Source: Nemania diffusa (Eukaryota; Ascomycota; Sordariomycetes; Xylariales; Xylariaceae). From it: a DNA stretch of 64,000 nt. The DNA lies in the NCBI GenBank assembly GCA_038501195.1, contig JBBPUQ010000002.1, positions 3,224,001-3,288,000 on the forward strand. The letters are read 5' to 3'. The notes below the pieces were generated by a model. That model made no database searches. It was not told the origin of the DNA and saw only the letters and a list, made by a program, of their open reading frames with translations. Positions 49,139 through 60,415 of the stretch are shown piece after piece. The position numbers and the translations under genes were made by a program. Position 1 is the first letter of the stretch, and every line of letters starts with the position of its first letter.

Positions 49139-49547
49139 CGAAGATATGCAGCAGAGGCTCGTGGATCGTGTTTCTCGACTTAAAGGGAAAAAGTTCAACG
49201 CTCGGTGATATCACTGGATCGATAGTTATCGGCCCTGTAAATTATTTACAGGGTAATTCTTAGCGCCCCAGAGTTTAAGACATCCGGTACTTGCCTTACC
49301 CAAGATAGCTTAGCGCGTGTCTTAGCTGTGGCGGTACATTTGTATGAGCCAAACTATTAAGTACAGTACTCACAAATCTCGCACTGTGCCACTCATCCTT
49401 CCGCATAAGTACCTAAGTAGCCAGGAGCTGGGGAGTTATCGCGCCTCATCGCGTTTCTTACCTCCAGCAGGAAGCCGATGGCCAATGTCCCATACTACGT
49501 AAAAATATCAAATGAATGAAGCAAGGAATAAGCTTATGATATAAGCA
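49139..49547. promoter_or_regulatory. Bidirectional promoter, PPR-like (-) / ORC3 (+), with a 21-bp palindrome
   Basis: The 409 bp between the two start codons contain a perfect palindrome at 49233-49253: arms CCCTGTAAAT and ATTTACAGGG around one T. Inside it the core GTAAAT-T-ATTTAC resembles two inverted forkhead-like half sites, but this is only a resemblance. Confidence 0.6.
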
Positions 49548-51903
49548 ATGGCCTCTAATGAAGGGCCTGAGGAAGCCTACGAAGAAAAACAACATCATGT
49601 TAATCTCCCGATTTGGTTCCCCGAGAAATCACCAACTAATAATGACTTTTGTTAGGCTGCCTATGTCTTTGATCCGCCAGGAATCCCTGATGACACAGCT
49701 CGTCCTGCCAAACGGCGCACGATATCGAAAAAGCAGGATAGGCCTACAGCGAACGCCAGCAGAAAAGCCAGCTCCTTCCAGGGTCTTCTTCAGGGTGCCG
49801 AGTCAGATCAGACCATGAAACTCAGACAAGAGGCGTTTGAGAAGTTGTGGTCAGTTATAGACTCTCGAATTCAAGGAATTCTTCGAGATACAAACCAGTC
49901 TACTCTGCAGCATGTCACCTCGTTCCTGAAAAACGCGCCTGGCCATACGCCAGTAGGCAAAATCCCGTCCGCCTTTATAATCACGGGCCCGAATATAGCA
50001 TCCCAGGACCTTCTATTCGAGCAACTTTCCGAGACTTTACCGCGTGAAGCAAGTGCAAGGGTCGTTCGCCTACGCTCTGGAGATGCTGCAAATCTTAGAG
50101 CCGTCTTGCGAAAGATCATACACGACATCGTTTCGAGGGACTCGACTGAGGGGAACGATTTAGATGTAACAACGAGTAAAGATGTAAGTTGGGGGGTCTC
50201 AATTATTAGTGTATAAGGTAATAATATTCGCTAACTATGAATTAAGGGCCGTAAATTCTTGAATTATGACCTTGAAGCCCTCTATGCGCATCTTAAGCTA
50301 GCGCCACGACGTAAGCTCATGATAATCGCTTTCCAAGACAGTGAAGCTTTCGACAGTAGCCTACTATCAGATTTAATTGCACTTCTCAGGTAGGCCCAGA
50401 TCAGTACAGGGACTCTTCGTATGAATACTAATCCTGGCCATAGTTCATGGCTAGACCGCATCCCCTTTGCTTTCCTCTTTGGTGTTGCTACTTCGGTCGA
50501 GTTATTCGAGGCACGCCTGTTAAAATCGACTTGCCAAAGCCTATATGGCGATCAGTTTGATGTTGAACAAACGGCTTCCATTGTTGATAAAATCTTCAAA
50601 ACCGCTGTTGCTCACTCTGAGACGCCCATCTTATTAGGTCCAAACCTTGTTATCAGTCTCCTAGAGCGCCAACGTGAACAGGTGGCAAGTATCACAGACT
50701 TTATTAGGTCCTTGAAGGTGAGCCTTGCCGAGCACTTTATATCAATTCCAACACTAAACTAAACAGTACGCCTATATGTGTCATTTCTACGCGAACCCCC
50801 TGAGCTTCCTAGTGCCTGATGGGGCCAACTCAGGTGCTCTTCAGCTTGAACATGTCGAGATCTTGCAATGTTTACCCTCTTTGCGCCAAACGGTAGAGAC
50901 CGCCATCGAAAACGACAACACCGCCCAAGCTAAGCAACTCCTAGAGGACGAGGGTAAACTCATCGAGCATTTGGTACACTCTCTTCAAGAGCGACGGCGA
51001 TGGGTTATCAAACTATTGCGCATTCTAAATACTCTCACCGCTAGTAAGACTTTGAATGTTGATTTTGCTACTCTCTACATAGACGCCTCTTATAGCGGAG
51101 TAAGTCTTTCGGGTCAGTATAGCCAATTTTTTGATTCGATTAAACGCATGGAACCTTGCGATAGCGAAGAATACCTGAGCCGACTGTTAGACATGATGCG
51201 GCACGGCGACCAGAGTCTCGGCCTAGCTCCCTGGGCCGATGAGGCCCCGGAGACCGTTGCCTTACTGTCAGATATTCTAGCCGGTATCAAACAACTACGA
51301 CGGGACACTGATGACCAGGGCCATATTCTTCGGAGTAAATATAGCGGGAAAAGCAAAATCTTACGTACCACTGTCGTAGCTCAGAAGGTACAGCTCAGCC
51401 AAGACACAGCGACTCTTACCGATCATGACAAGTCATATACTGATCTCATCCACCGGTTGCTGGAGCACTTGGAGGCTACAGTATGTATTGACGGGGCATC
51501 CAACATGCCTTTCAATGAGGTCTGGCTGTACGATTCGAAAATGCCGTACAAAGATGTGTTTATTCCGCGACCACGAAACGTGCTTGAGCGGGCTCTTTCG
51601 CGGCCACATGACTACTTGAGTTGCTCCTGTTGCAAAACAGGCGAAGACCAGATTATGCCTAGTTTGCCGACAACTGCGATACTGTATCAGCTGTACCTCG
51701 AGACTGGCTCGCTTATCAATGCTGCCGATATTTGGTCGGCGTACTTTACGACTGTGGGTGAGGATAACGAAGACGGATTGGATGAGCGAACTGCACTGGT
51801 CTTATTCTATCGTTCAATGGCAGAAATGAAGGCCATGGGCTTTGTCAAGCAAAGCAGGAAAAAGGCTGACCATGTGGCCAAGCTCGCCTGGAAGGGACTT
51901 TGA
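49548..51903 (+). CDS. ORC3: Origin recognition complex subunit 3
   Basis: Five exons (49548-49598, 49656-50183, 50247-50389, 50444-50717, 50767-51903) give 710 residues, the usual size for fungal ORC3. The N terminus has the family's AAYVFDPP followed by RPAKRRT. The ATPase-like domain begins near LRQEAFEKLWSVIDSRIQ and includes PSAFIITGPNIASQDLLFEQL, a degenerate nucleotide-binding loop as expected because ORC3 lacks a functional Walker site. LMIIAFQDSEAFDSSLLSDL and SWLDRIPFAFLFGVATSVEL follow, across two introns. The long C-terminal part carries the insertion and winged-helix regions (ALVLFYRSMAEMKAMGFVK). ORC3 is part of the six-subunit complex that loads MCM at replication origins. Confidence 0.92.
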
Positions 51904-52908
51904 GCAAGCAATAGGCATTATATCGTATTAGTTGCACCGATGCGTATGTCATGATAGTCTCCTAGACATACAGCTTGTCTAGGCAACGGGCCGCGTGGAC
52001 GGTTATCTCTAAATTTGATGGGGTAGAACTCTATTTTGACAATTGTAAAGAAGGTTGTAGACTTGCAGCTGATTGTCTTCATTCGGGGCATGTTATTGTT
52101 AACAGAGTATAATACGAGACAGACAAACAAAGTTGAACACATGTACTAATAGCTCTTCCCGATCCGTTCAATCCAACAAATGTATCATCTTACGTGTGCC
52201 TTTGCGTCTTTTTTATCAGACTTTCAAGGGTATGAAAGACCTATGTTCTAGACAAGGCCCGAACACATCCGTCAAAAGGTCACTACGCCATAAATAAACC
52301 CGAGAGGTGACAAAGCGCCCTCACGATACCTAGTTTAATTGGCATCCCTCTTCCACGTCAACGCAACAAAGAAACCCGCCACGGACCCGGCACATACAAG
52401 AAGGGCAGCGCAACCGCCCGCCATTTCGCGAGCTCGTTCCTGGTTTGGATGCTCCGTCTCATTGCCCAGCAGCGTAGTTATCATAATCCAAGTGCTCCTT
52501 CTCATATAAAGGATATCCGTCCCATCTTTTTTTTTTTTCCTTTCGTATTGTTCTGTTTATTCATTTTCTGCAGCTGCTGCGCGGCTTGACATTGACGTCG
52601 AAGGCCCATTCACCAAAAAAGAGGAAAGAAATAACTTCGCAAAAAAAAACCCAAAAAACAAACATAAAGTTTGCACATTCACAACAGCCTCCTATCGTCT
52701 TTATTTCCACTAGAAATTCCACTTCTAAGCCGTGTCGAAACTGACGGCGACGAAAAAAAGGAACCACCACAAAACCATATCCGAAAATCACCTCCACAGA
52801 AGACCAAGATCCCAGCATCGACTTACGTCCCCAGGAACAGAATCACATCACATAGACGAGCAAGACACAGTCCGACCAATACCCCAAATAGGAATCTAGC
52901 AAACCCGG
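51904..52908. other. Intergenic, no gene recognised
   Basis: About 1 kb. Contains T and A tracts (52528-52540, 52642-52660) and a likely long leader of the next gene. An antisense Phe/Gly-rich frame at 52561-52818 has no recognisable features. Confidence 0.45.
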
Positions 52909-53528
52909 ATGGAGAATCAAACTCGCAACCAAGCCGCCATGCTCGGCGGGCGGCGGGCGGCCAGCAACGCCGCCTTCAAGCAAAAGTTGGAGCAGATGGC
53001 ACTGCCCCTCGCGCCGCTGGTACAGCTCACTACAGGTGAAATTCACCCTGCGTTTCCTGGGACGCTGCTGAACTTCTGGCTCCTGACGGACGAGGAACTC
53101 GAGGGTCTCGCCCATTTCTACCACCAGCGGACGCCGTGCCGATACACATTCCACTACCCGTGTCCCATCAACGTAAGCCTTTCCCTCACCTTTCTCTCCT
53201 CTACATCCCTATCCTTCGCACGCATCCGCCCAGCCCCCATTTCCATTCCCATTTCCTTATCTAACCCTAGTAACGCCCAGTCAGGCGGACACTTAGGAAA
53301 GACAAAGAGGATTGCGAGAACCTTAACTAACGTGTTTGCCTTTGTTTGTAGTGGTCCTCGGACATGCCCCTCGAAGAAAAGCGCCGCAAGATCGGGCGCT
53401 TCATCGGGCTTCGCGGCTGCGAGTCCCCCATCCGCCTCCTGACCGAAGACGAGATCATGGAAGAGGCCCGGCGCGTGAGGTTAGCGGAAGAAGACGAGAT
53501 GTGGAGGCGGAAGTTGCAGTGGTATTGA
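52909..53528 (+). CDS. Small conserved-looking protein of unknown function
   Basis: Exons 52909-53172 and 53352-53528 (179-nt intron) give 146 residues. The protein is soluble and mixed-charge. Notable segments are LVQLTTGEIHPAFPGTLLNF, a Tyr/His-rich stretch RTPCRYTFHYPCPIN ending at the exon junction, and a C-terminal charged helix (EDEIMEEARRVRLAEEDEMW). It has no signal peptide, membrane segment or catalytic motif I can name. The gene structure is sound (GTAAGC donor, TTTGTAG acceptor, phase 0, codon usage like neighbours). I do not assign a function. Confidence 0.78.
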
Positions 53529-54252
53529 CAAGCCCGCATTTCCACCGTCGGCAACCAGCCATCTCTCTCTCTCTTCTCTTCTCTTCCCACTTCCGGCGGG
53601 CCACCGGGTTTCTAGTATTTGTGCTTAGGTTCATGTCATAGCGTCTTAGCGGGAGTATTTGGTTGTATCTACATGAGATTTATGTGGCGTGTGTACCACT
53701 TAGGAAGAGGGCTTCTACGGCGTCGGAAGCGAGGTGAAACACGCAAGAGAAAAACATGGGCAACGAGACTGCATTTCTGGGAAGATATCGTTCTTTACTC
53801 TATCTTGAGTAATTTTTAATACCACCTTTTGAGTACTTGGAAATACCACAGTTTCCTTCGACATGCTCGTTAAATGGCCAGGTTCATCCCATAGAGCGCG
53901 GAAGAGCAGCTGTCTCTTCTATTCTTCTTGGGATACCTGAGTAGCAGTAGCCAAGACACGGACAAGCGTCGCGCATTGTCGCTTTTGAATAGGTACCCAC
54001 TGGTTATTTTCTGCGAGCTGGTGTATAAAAAAGCTATATGAGTCGACACCCGAGATCGATGTGATAGCTATTTATCAGGCCTATAGATGGGTTATGAGGC
54101 ATCCGCCAGACATACGACATGCCATAGAAGAGGCTACTTGGTGTAACTGGCCCTATCTTCAGACAACGCAAGTCCTTTGCTACTTCATGAGGTTTGTAAG
54201 TACTTCTATGATCATGACGCCAGCATGTTGATGTTGCCTTCTCTACTGACAT
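53529..54252. other. Convergent intergenic region
   Basis: Between the small gene (+) and Rpn13 (-). CT-rich sequence at 53561-53588 probably belongs to the 3' UTR of the first. No gene is seen. Confidence 0.5.
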
Positions 54253-55764
54253 TTACTTCTTCCCCTGCACAGTCTTCTTTACCCCCTCGACAAAAGCCTC
54301 GACAGCCTCTCCACCACCCAAGGGCATCTGACTCCCTCTCATGTAACCGCCGTTCTCAACCTTGATAGAAAGTGCATCGGCCACTGTAGGCAGACCGCCA
54401 TCTCGAAGGGCCATGGTAAGGCTAGTGAGGCTTTGATGGAATTGCGGGCTTCGTAACACCTTCACGATTAGTGCCTTCTTCTGCCCGAGGCTCATGGCGG
54501 CTTTAGCAGCTTCGACCGCATCTGCAGTTGGTTCGGCTATACTATCCCCATGGTCACCTTGCTGGGAGAGTACCACGACTGCAGGCGGAAGGAAGTCCAA
54601 GAGGTTGTCGATTTGCTCTTCGGTTGCCGTCTGTGCCATAGGCACGGTTGTGGGTGGTGTGAGGAGGTCCGACAGGAGCGGATAGAGTTTACCCTCCCCC
54701 TGATTCGCCGTTCCCTGGCCACCCCCTTTCAACGAGTCGAGGAAGTTCCTCACCGCTGTGGCAGCATCCGGAACCCCAGAAGCAGCCCTAACAGCATGTT
54801 AGCATAGTTGGACAAAGTAGACATATGCGTGGACAGCGAAGATAAGAGAAATAGTTGCGGTTCTCATTGAGAATCATCTCTAGTAGTACACGGTAGTTCG
54901 GAGGGAATCAATAACATGCCATCCTCTCGGCTCTCGGTTCTTTTTTTTGTGTGTGAATAAAAATGCTATGCAGCCCTGCGCGCCTTTTGTCCCCTTCTGA
55001 TACGCCATGGAATTGTTAATGAATGATTACCTACGCTCTAGCTCCGTCCGCACCGCCTTCCCGGGCTTCTTCACCTTCTTCCCGCACATCACCACCTGTA
55101 GCATCGGCACCAGCGCCTCCACTACCGCCGTGGGGTTCATTCGAGTCTCTGTGGCCCTGGGAGTCCTCCATAGTCGCATCACCATCATCGTCATGTCTAT
55201 CGTCTTGGTAGCTGATATCGGCTAGCTCTTGAGCAACGTTGACTTCCTCGCCTTGTAACAGGAGGTCAACAATCTCCGCGATCTTGCGATCTCGAGGGCT
55301 CAGATAACTCGGGTCTCGGTCGCCTCGAGGGCCTTGCGCTTTCGACTGCAGCCAGAAGAGGTAACGTGTTGATGACGAGAGGAACTTGAGGACGAAGACA
55401 CGGCCATTGGTATAGGCGGGACGACCTTCGGGGGCTTCGTAAGGAAGGAAGTGACCATCTCCGGGAACCATGACGAGATCTATCTCGGCATCACCTATCG
55501 GGGTAGATCGTTTCCGCCAGCAGAAGTGGACAAGATCTGGCGTGACGTTAGCATGGCCAGAGAACTCTGGAGGGAATCAGCGTATACCATCTTCCAGGTA
55601 TAGATATATGTAGCCCAATTCCGGCGACGGCGTGGCTTTGTACGGTTTTGACGAGGACTAAGTCGACGTTAGCAAGGGTGCCTGTTGTTGAAGGGCAGTT
55701 TGTGACAGACTTCTAGGTCACACTTGCCGGCCTTAAATGTTATGACAGGCGTCATCGATGCCAT
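54253..55764 (-). CDS. RPN13: Proteasome ubiquitin receptor Rpn13 (ADRM1)
   Basis: Four exons (55764-55711, 55657-55588, 55536-55035, 54787-54253) give 386 residues. The N-terminal Pru domain is assembled from three exons: VITFKAGKCDLE, YKATPSPELGYIYLYLED and LVHFCWRKRSTPIG, then GRVFVLKFLSSSTRYLFWLQ, matching the ubiquitin- and Rpn2-binding Pru fold. A Gly/Glu/Ala-rich linker follows (about 177-210). The C-terminal DEUBAD-type domain (EEQIDNLLDFLPPAVVVL to ADALSIKVENGG) would bind the deubiquitinase Uch37 where that enzyme exists. Intron 1 begins with GTCTGT and has a GCTAAC branch. Presence of the DEUBAD domain, which yeast Rpn13 lacks, is the usual state in filamentous fungi and animals. 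Confidence 0.93.
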
Positions 55765-56287
55765 TTTCGAGAAATGAAGAGAATGTGTGCTGCCGAGAGA
55801 GAGATAGTTGGCTATTTCAGCGGTTTCTGTTGTGAGTTGACTGTTTGTATCGTAGATGTTGTCTTGTCTGTAAGATAGAGAGCTACCAAAGATGCAAGGC
55901 TTCAGGTGAGCTGCGTCACTACTAATGATGAATTAGGGTACCTGGGTACCTACCTGCCTCCTCCTTCCGTTCTGCTGCGCTGCACCCTACCTAAGATTAC
56001 CTAAGTAGCGCCGAAATAAGAGGTAGCTAGAGCTAGAAAGATAGCACACCCTGCTGTCGAGTTTTAGTGGGGTAGGTACCTTATCATTTGGATATGTGGC
56101 TAGTGGTGGGGCAGTACGCCACATCGCGCCAGTCAAGCCCGATTTTGTGTGGCACCCCACAGGGCTCGGTAAACCCACCAAAAACTATCTTGCATTTTTA
56201 CGCAAAGGGAATTTCGATTGACTACTCGACATCACCAACCGACCGCTAATTCCCTTCTACTAACAACCACTCCCGACCAACGCCACG
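55765..56287. promoter_or_regulatory. Divergent promoter, RPN13 (-) / RPL6 (+)
   Basis: 523 bp between two divergent start codons. GGTACCTGGGTACCTACCTG lies at 55937-55956. No defined element could be assigned to either gene. Confidence 0.5.
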
Positions 56288-57197
56288 ATGTCGCAGCCGA
56301 GCACACAGAAGAAGTTCGGAAAGTCGACCCGGGAGGTCCCTCACCACTCCCAGAAGGCCCAGAAATGGTACCCTGCCACAGATGAGCCCAAGCCCAAGAA
56401 GGTGAGTTGCAACGATGCGATAGCGATATTTTTTATATCCTGCCGGCCTGGTGTTTGAAAACAGCGAGATTGCGCTGCTGCGATTTTTTCGTCTGCCTAG
56501 ATTGGCGAAATTTTAGGAGGATACAGATGGATGGATGGAACAACTGCAAATGTTCATGTAAAAGATTGGATTAGATGGCAGCGGACGGGGAAACGGGCTT
56601 GCGAGCACTGGCTTTGAAATGAGAAGCTAACAATTATTGCTGCAGGTTCGCAAGGCCTTCCGGCCATGGGCTCCTCGTGACACTCTCACCCCCGGTACCG
56701 TCCTCATCCTGTTGGCTGGCCGATTCCGAGGCAAGCGTGTCGTGCTCCTCAAGACTCTCGACCAGGGTGTCCTTCTTGTCACCGGCCCCTTCAAGATCAA
56801 CGGTGTTCCTCTAAGACGCGTCAACTCCCGATACGTCATTGCCACCTCGCAGAAGATCGACCTTGCCGGTATCGACCAGGCTAAGGTCGACGAGGTCGCC
56901 GAGCCCAAATACTTCGCTCGCGACGCCGCCAAAGACAAGGCTAGCGAGGAGGCCTTCTTCAAGCAGGGAGAGAAGCCACAGGTACGGAATTCCCAGAAAG
57001 ATGGATCACCCCAGGAGCAAGAACTAATGAGCATGGTTTTACAGAAGAAGGAGATTAGCAGCAGCCGAGCGGCGGACCAGAAGGCCATCGACAAGGCTCT
57101 GCTTGCCAACATCAAGAAGGTAGACCTGCTCGCCAGCTACCTCGCCAGCTCTTTCAGCCTGCGCAAGGGCGATAAGCCCCACGAGATGAAGTGGTAA
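56288..57197 (+). CDS. RPL6: 60S ribosomal protein L6 (eL6)
   Basis: Exons 56288-56401, 56646-56981 and 57045-57197 give 200 residues. Intron 1 is long (244 nt), as is common in ribosomal protein genes. Intron 2 (63 nt, GTACGG donor, TTTTACAG acceptor) is a multiple of three and has no stop. The KOW-type core is TPGTVLILLAGRFRGKRVVL with LDQGVLLVTGPFKINGVPLR and VNSRYVIATSQKIDL. The C-terminal block ends ASYLASSFSLRKGDKPHEMKW. eL6 is a late-assembling protein on the 60S solvent side. Intron 1 shows no obvious C/D-box snoRNA motifs. Confidence 0.95.
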
Positions 57198-57727
57198 ACA
57201 ACCCAACGATGGAATGGGGCTTTTTCGATCGGTTATGATGATGCTTTAGAGGGGAAAATACTCACAGATTGCGGATGGCGAATCGCGGAAACTGGGCTGG
57301 CTCTGCCATTGCATCTGGACGTTGAGGCATCGGTCACATTGATTCTGGCGTCTGTACTTGAGGTTTTTAGTCAATAAAAAAGACTACAAAGGCATCACGC
57401 TTGTCTGCTCAATATCGGTCGTTACTCCGGTACATAGAGGCCCAGGGAGAGTAGAAGCTACGACGAGTGTGCTTTTCACGTGCTCTTCAGGCTCGTACAG
57501 ATAAATTCACAGGGAAGAAGAGCTTAAGTAATGTCTCGCTAGTTTCTTTTTTTCTAGATCTAAAAGTAGCAGAGATTGGCTAATAATCAATGCGATTGTC
57601 GCTACTTGTACACTCAGTACTATCTTTGTCTACTAGAGATGTCATAGATCAGGAACATACAGCAGGACTTAGACATCAGCATCAATGCCTATAAGAAACT
57701 CCTCGTCCAATGCGTTGGGGGTTGTAG
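57198..57727. other. Convergent intergenic region, RPL6 / DPP3
   Basis: 3' UTRs of the two convergent genes, with a T run at 57543-57553. No gene is seen. Confidence 0.5.
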
Positions 57728-60415
57728 TCAAATACCACGTTCAGCCCAACTCTGGATCATGCCTTGAGGTGTAGCGTCGTAGTGCTTCAGAGTAACCTTG
57801 CCCGTAGCCTCATCGAGGAATGTATTGGCTTGGACGAATACTTTCCTAGGCTGTTTGTTTGCAAGTACCTCATCCCTTACCTTTTTACCCCAAAACTCAG
57901 GATCGACATTTGTCATGTCGCCAAAGAATTTCGTGCCGGCCTCTACATCGGCCGTTGACTTGAAGATGTGTAGCTTTTGCAAATATTCACCAACAGCCTT
58001 ACGGCCCACGGTGGGGATCTTGGATCGATCGAGCTTGATCACGACACCTTTCAGATCGTCGCCTTCATATTCCAGCTTGCAGAAGTTCTCGCCTGCCTGT
58101 AGAAAACACTGTAAGATACTGAAGCGGGCTTGGGAATGTGGTTGGCCCCATTTTCGGCTCTTGGGATCCCACATCTCAAGGGAGACGAGACCTGCGCGCG
58201 CCATGCTAAGATAGGAAGCGTAGAGCACATCACCCGCCTCACCATCGATGTCAAATGATCCATCACCATAGCCGAAGATCTTGAGGACGGGGAACTCGCA
58301 GCCAAGAAACATCGCGACTAGCTCGGCACGACATTCTAAATCATTGGAATCAGCAATAATCTTGACGGCATCAGATAACTCAATGTGTTACCACTCTCAG
58401 AGCATGTCAGAATGATAAAAGAGGAGGGTAGGGAGGAAATGACGTGAGGCATCACCTACCCTCGTATGCACCAGCCAAGCTTCCAAAGACCGAGCCCCAA
58501 GTTTGACCAGTCTTATACCATGTCGTGATGGGCTTATTCGTCAGGGGAGAAATGGGTGGGTTTTCTTTATCGAAGTTGAACACCCCTGGAGAAGTTTCTT
58601 GGAGCAACTTTCCACACCCGTGACCCGTAAGTTCGTGCAGACCAACCTGCACCTCAAAAGCACTATCACGATATTTCTGAAAGACTTCAAGATCCTTCTC
58701 GTCAATGAATGGAATCTTTTCGTTTGGAGCTTTCGCGCTCAGCACATTTCCAAGTGACACATTCTTGAAACCTTCGGTCTGTCGGATATCGTCATAGTTG
58801 GGAATATTTATGCCAGCAGGGACTCCACTCCCTACGAAAGTGAGCACTTCTAACGAAGTGAAGTCGGGAGACAAGAATTTGTCCTTCTCGAAATCTTTGC
58901 TCCAAGGTAAAAGGGGGATTAGGGATGGGGCAGCATCAACGAGAGCCCCGAATGCTCGTGTACTGGAAAACTCGGAGTTAGTCATTGCCATTCTCAGCGT
59001 GATACATAGGTGTTTTAAAATGCAAAGAGACTTCCAGAATATGATTTTAGCTCATAAAGGGGCCTGCATGCTCTAAAATATGCCCGGGCAAGAAAATGAC
59101 TCTAAGAGTTACTCACCGTTCGAGATTCACAACGGCCGCGAACCCTTCCCACTCACCTCTGATGCCTGCGGGATCACGATACGTCTCGATGAAACCAATG
59201 TTGGATTCTACCATGGGACCCTTGTCTCGGATCCAGAACCGCTGACTGTCTTTGAAGGCGAGAAGCGAGCCGTCGGCAAAAGACTTAGTGTATGCACTAT
59301 ACATCTTTTGCTGGTTCTCGTTATCTCCATTTTCTGCAGCCCTCTTTGTGTTGGCAGCTATGGCAGCCATTTCCTTAGAGTAGTCACCATAGACCAGCTT
59401 AACTATTTTTCCGGCTAAGAGGCCATCATCAAGCCGGAATTCGATTTCTTTTCCGGCGTCGCCTCCTTCGCTAGGAATAGTAGTACCGGACGAGGCAATC
59501 AAGAGCTCAAATGTATTCGTATCAGACTTAACTAATCGAGTGTTCTCTGGGAGCAGCCTCTTCTTCTCCATCCATGCCGAGACTGCCTCAATTTCAGCTT
59601 GGGTGATGTCAGGAGAATTGGGATAATATGTTGTCATGTGACCCTGGTCGGGGTAACCTAGATGCAGTAGGCTAGGCTTGTCCGCAGAGAAAATAGCTCC
59701 GGCGGTGGCCTGGTAGAAGTGCTGTGCCTCCGGGGAGGTCGCAGCAAGCGCGATAAAGGCAGACTCCGGGCATCTCGGGATGAACTTGGCATCACCAAAG
59801 CTCTTGTAATTGCCGTTGTTTCCGAGGAATTGGGCCGCATAGTGGAAAAAATGATCCAAGTCCTCGTCCGAGACACCAGCCTTGGACTGGAGACCCTTCC
59901 AATCGCCACCTGACGACTTATGCAAGGCAAGAATGAAGTCGAACTAAGCCACTGTCAACAGCTGCTGCACACAGTCACATTATTGAGTCGGGTGCCAGCT
60001 CACTATTGGCTCTGACTCGGGGGAGATCTGCCTCAACACTACCCTGGTGCCCTCGAAGGAAGCCCTGCATTCGGCGGAGGTTAGCCATGCTTAATGTGAC
60101 ATGACTTCGGAACGCAGGGCCGACGAACCTGCTGATGAAGTGGGCATAACGTTTCTGTTTATCGCTCAGAGGGTCAAAATGCGGCTCGATTTCCAGTCTC
60201 ACGACGCTAGGTGGTGCATCAGCGAGATAATGCTTCAAATCCTGGGCATCCATGGCGGCTGCGTGGTGAAAACGTGTAAGATTGGGTAGCGACGGAGTCG
60301 ACGAATGAGTTGGCTTGAGCAAAGTCGGGCGTTTTGTGATCGCAACGAAGTGTCGTCGGGTAGAGGCTCTCAATATCGAAGCAGTCCCTCGAGACAAGCA
60401 GAAGAGGGGACGCAT
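57728..60415 (-). CDS. DPP3: Dipeptidyl peptidase III (M49 metallopeptidase)
   Basis: Five exons (60415-60129, 60064-60004, 59943-59117, 58992-58460, 58335-57728) give 771 residues from the upstream ATG, or 717 from Met55 (ATG at 60253), which matches the usual cytosolic length. Zinc site: HELTGH at 511-516 (family HELLGH) and EECRAE at 569-574, with the expected 58-residue spacing between the first His and the first Glu. The EECRAE motif is only formed after intron 4 is removed. Exon 2 is just 61 nt and encodes [23 protein letters not shown]3 removes dipeptides from peptide N termini in the cytosol. Residues 1-54 are basic and Ser/Thr/Arg-rich, like a mitochondrial presequence. Confidence 0.95.

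Noticed and set aside
56402..56645. Possible snoRNA inside the long first intron of RPL6
   Set aside because: Ribosomal protein introns often host snoRNAs, but I see no C box (RUGAUGA) with a matching D box (CUGA) in the right order.
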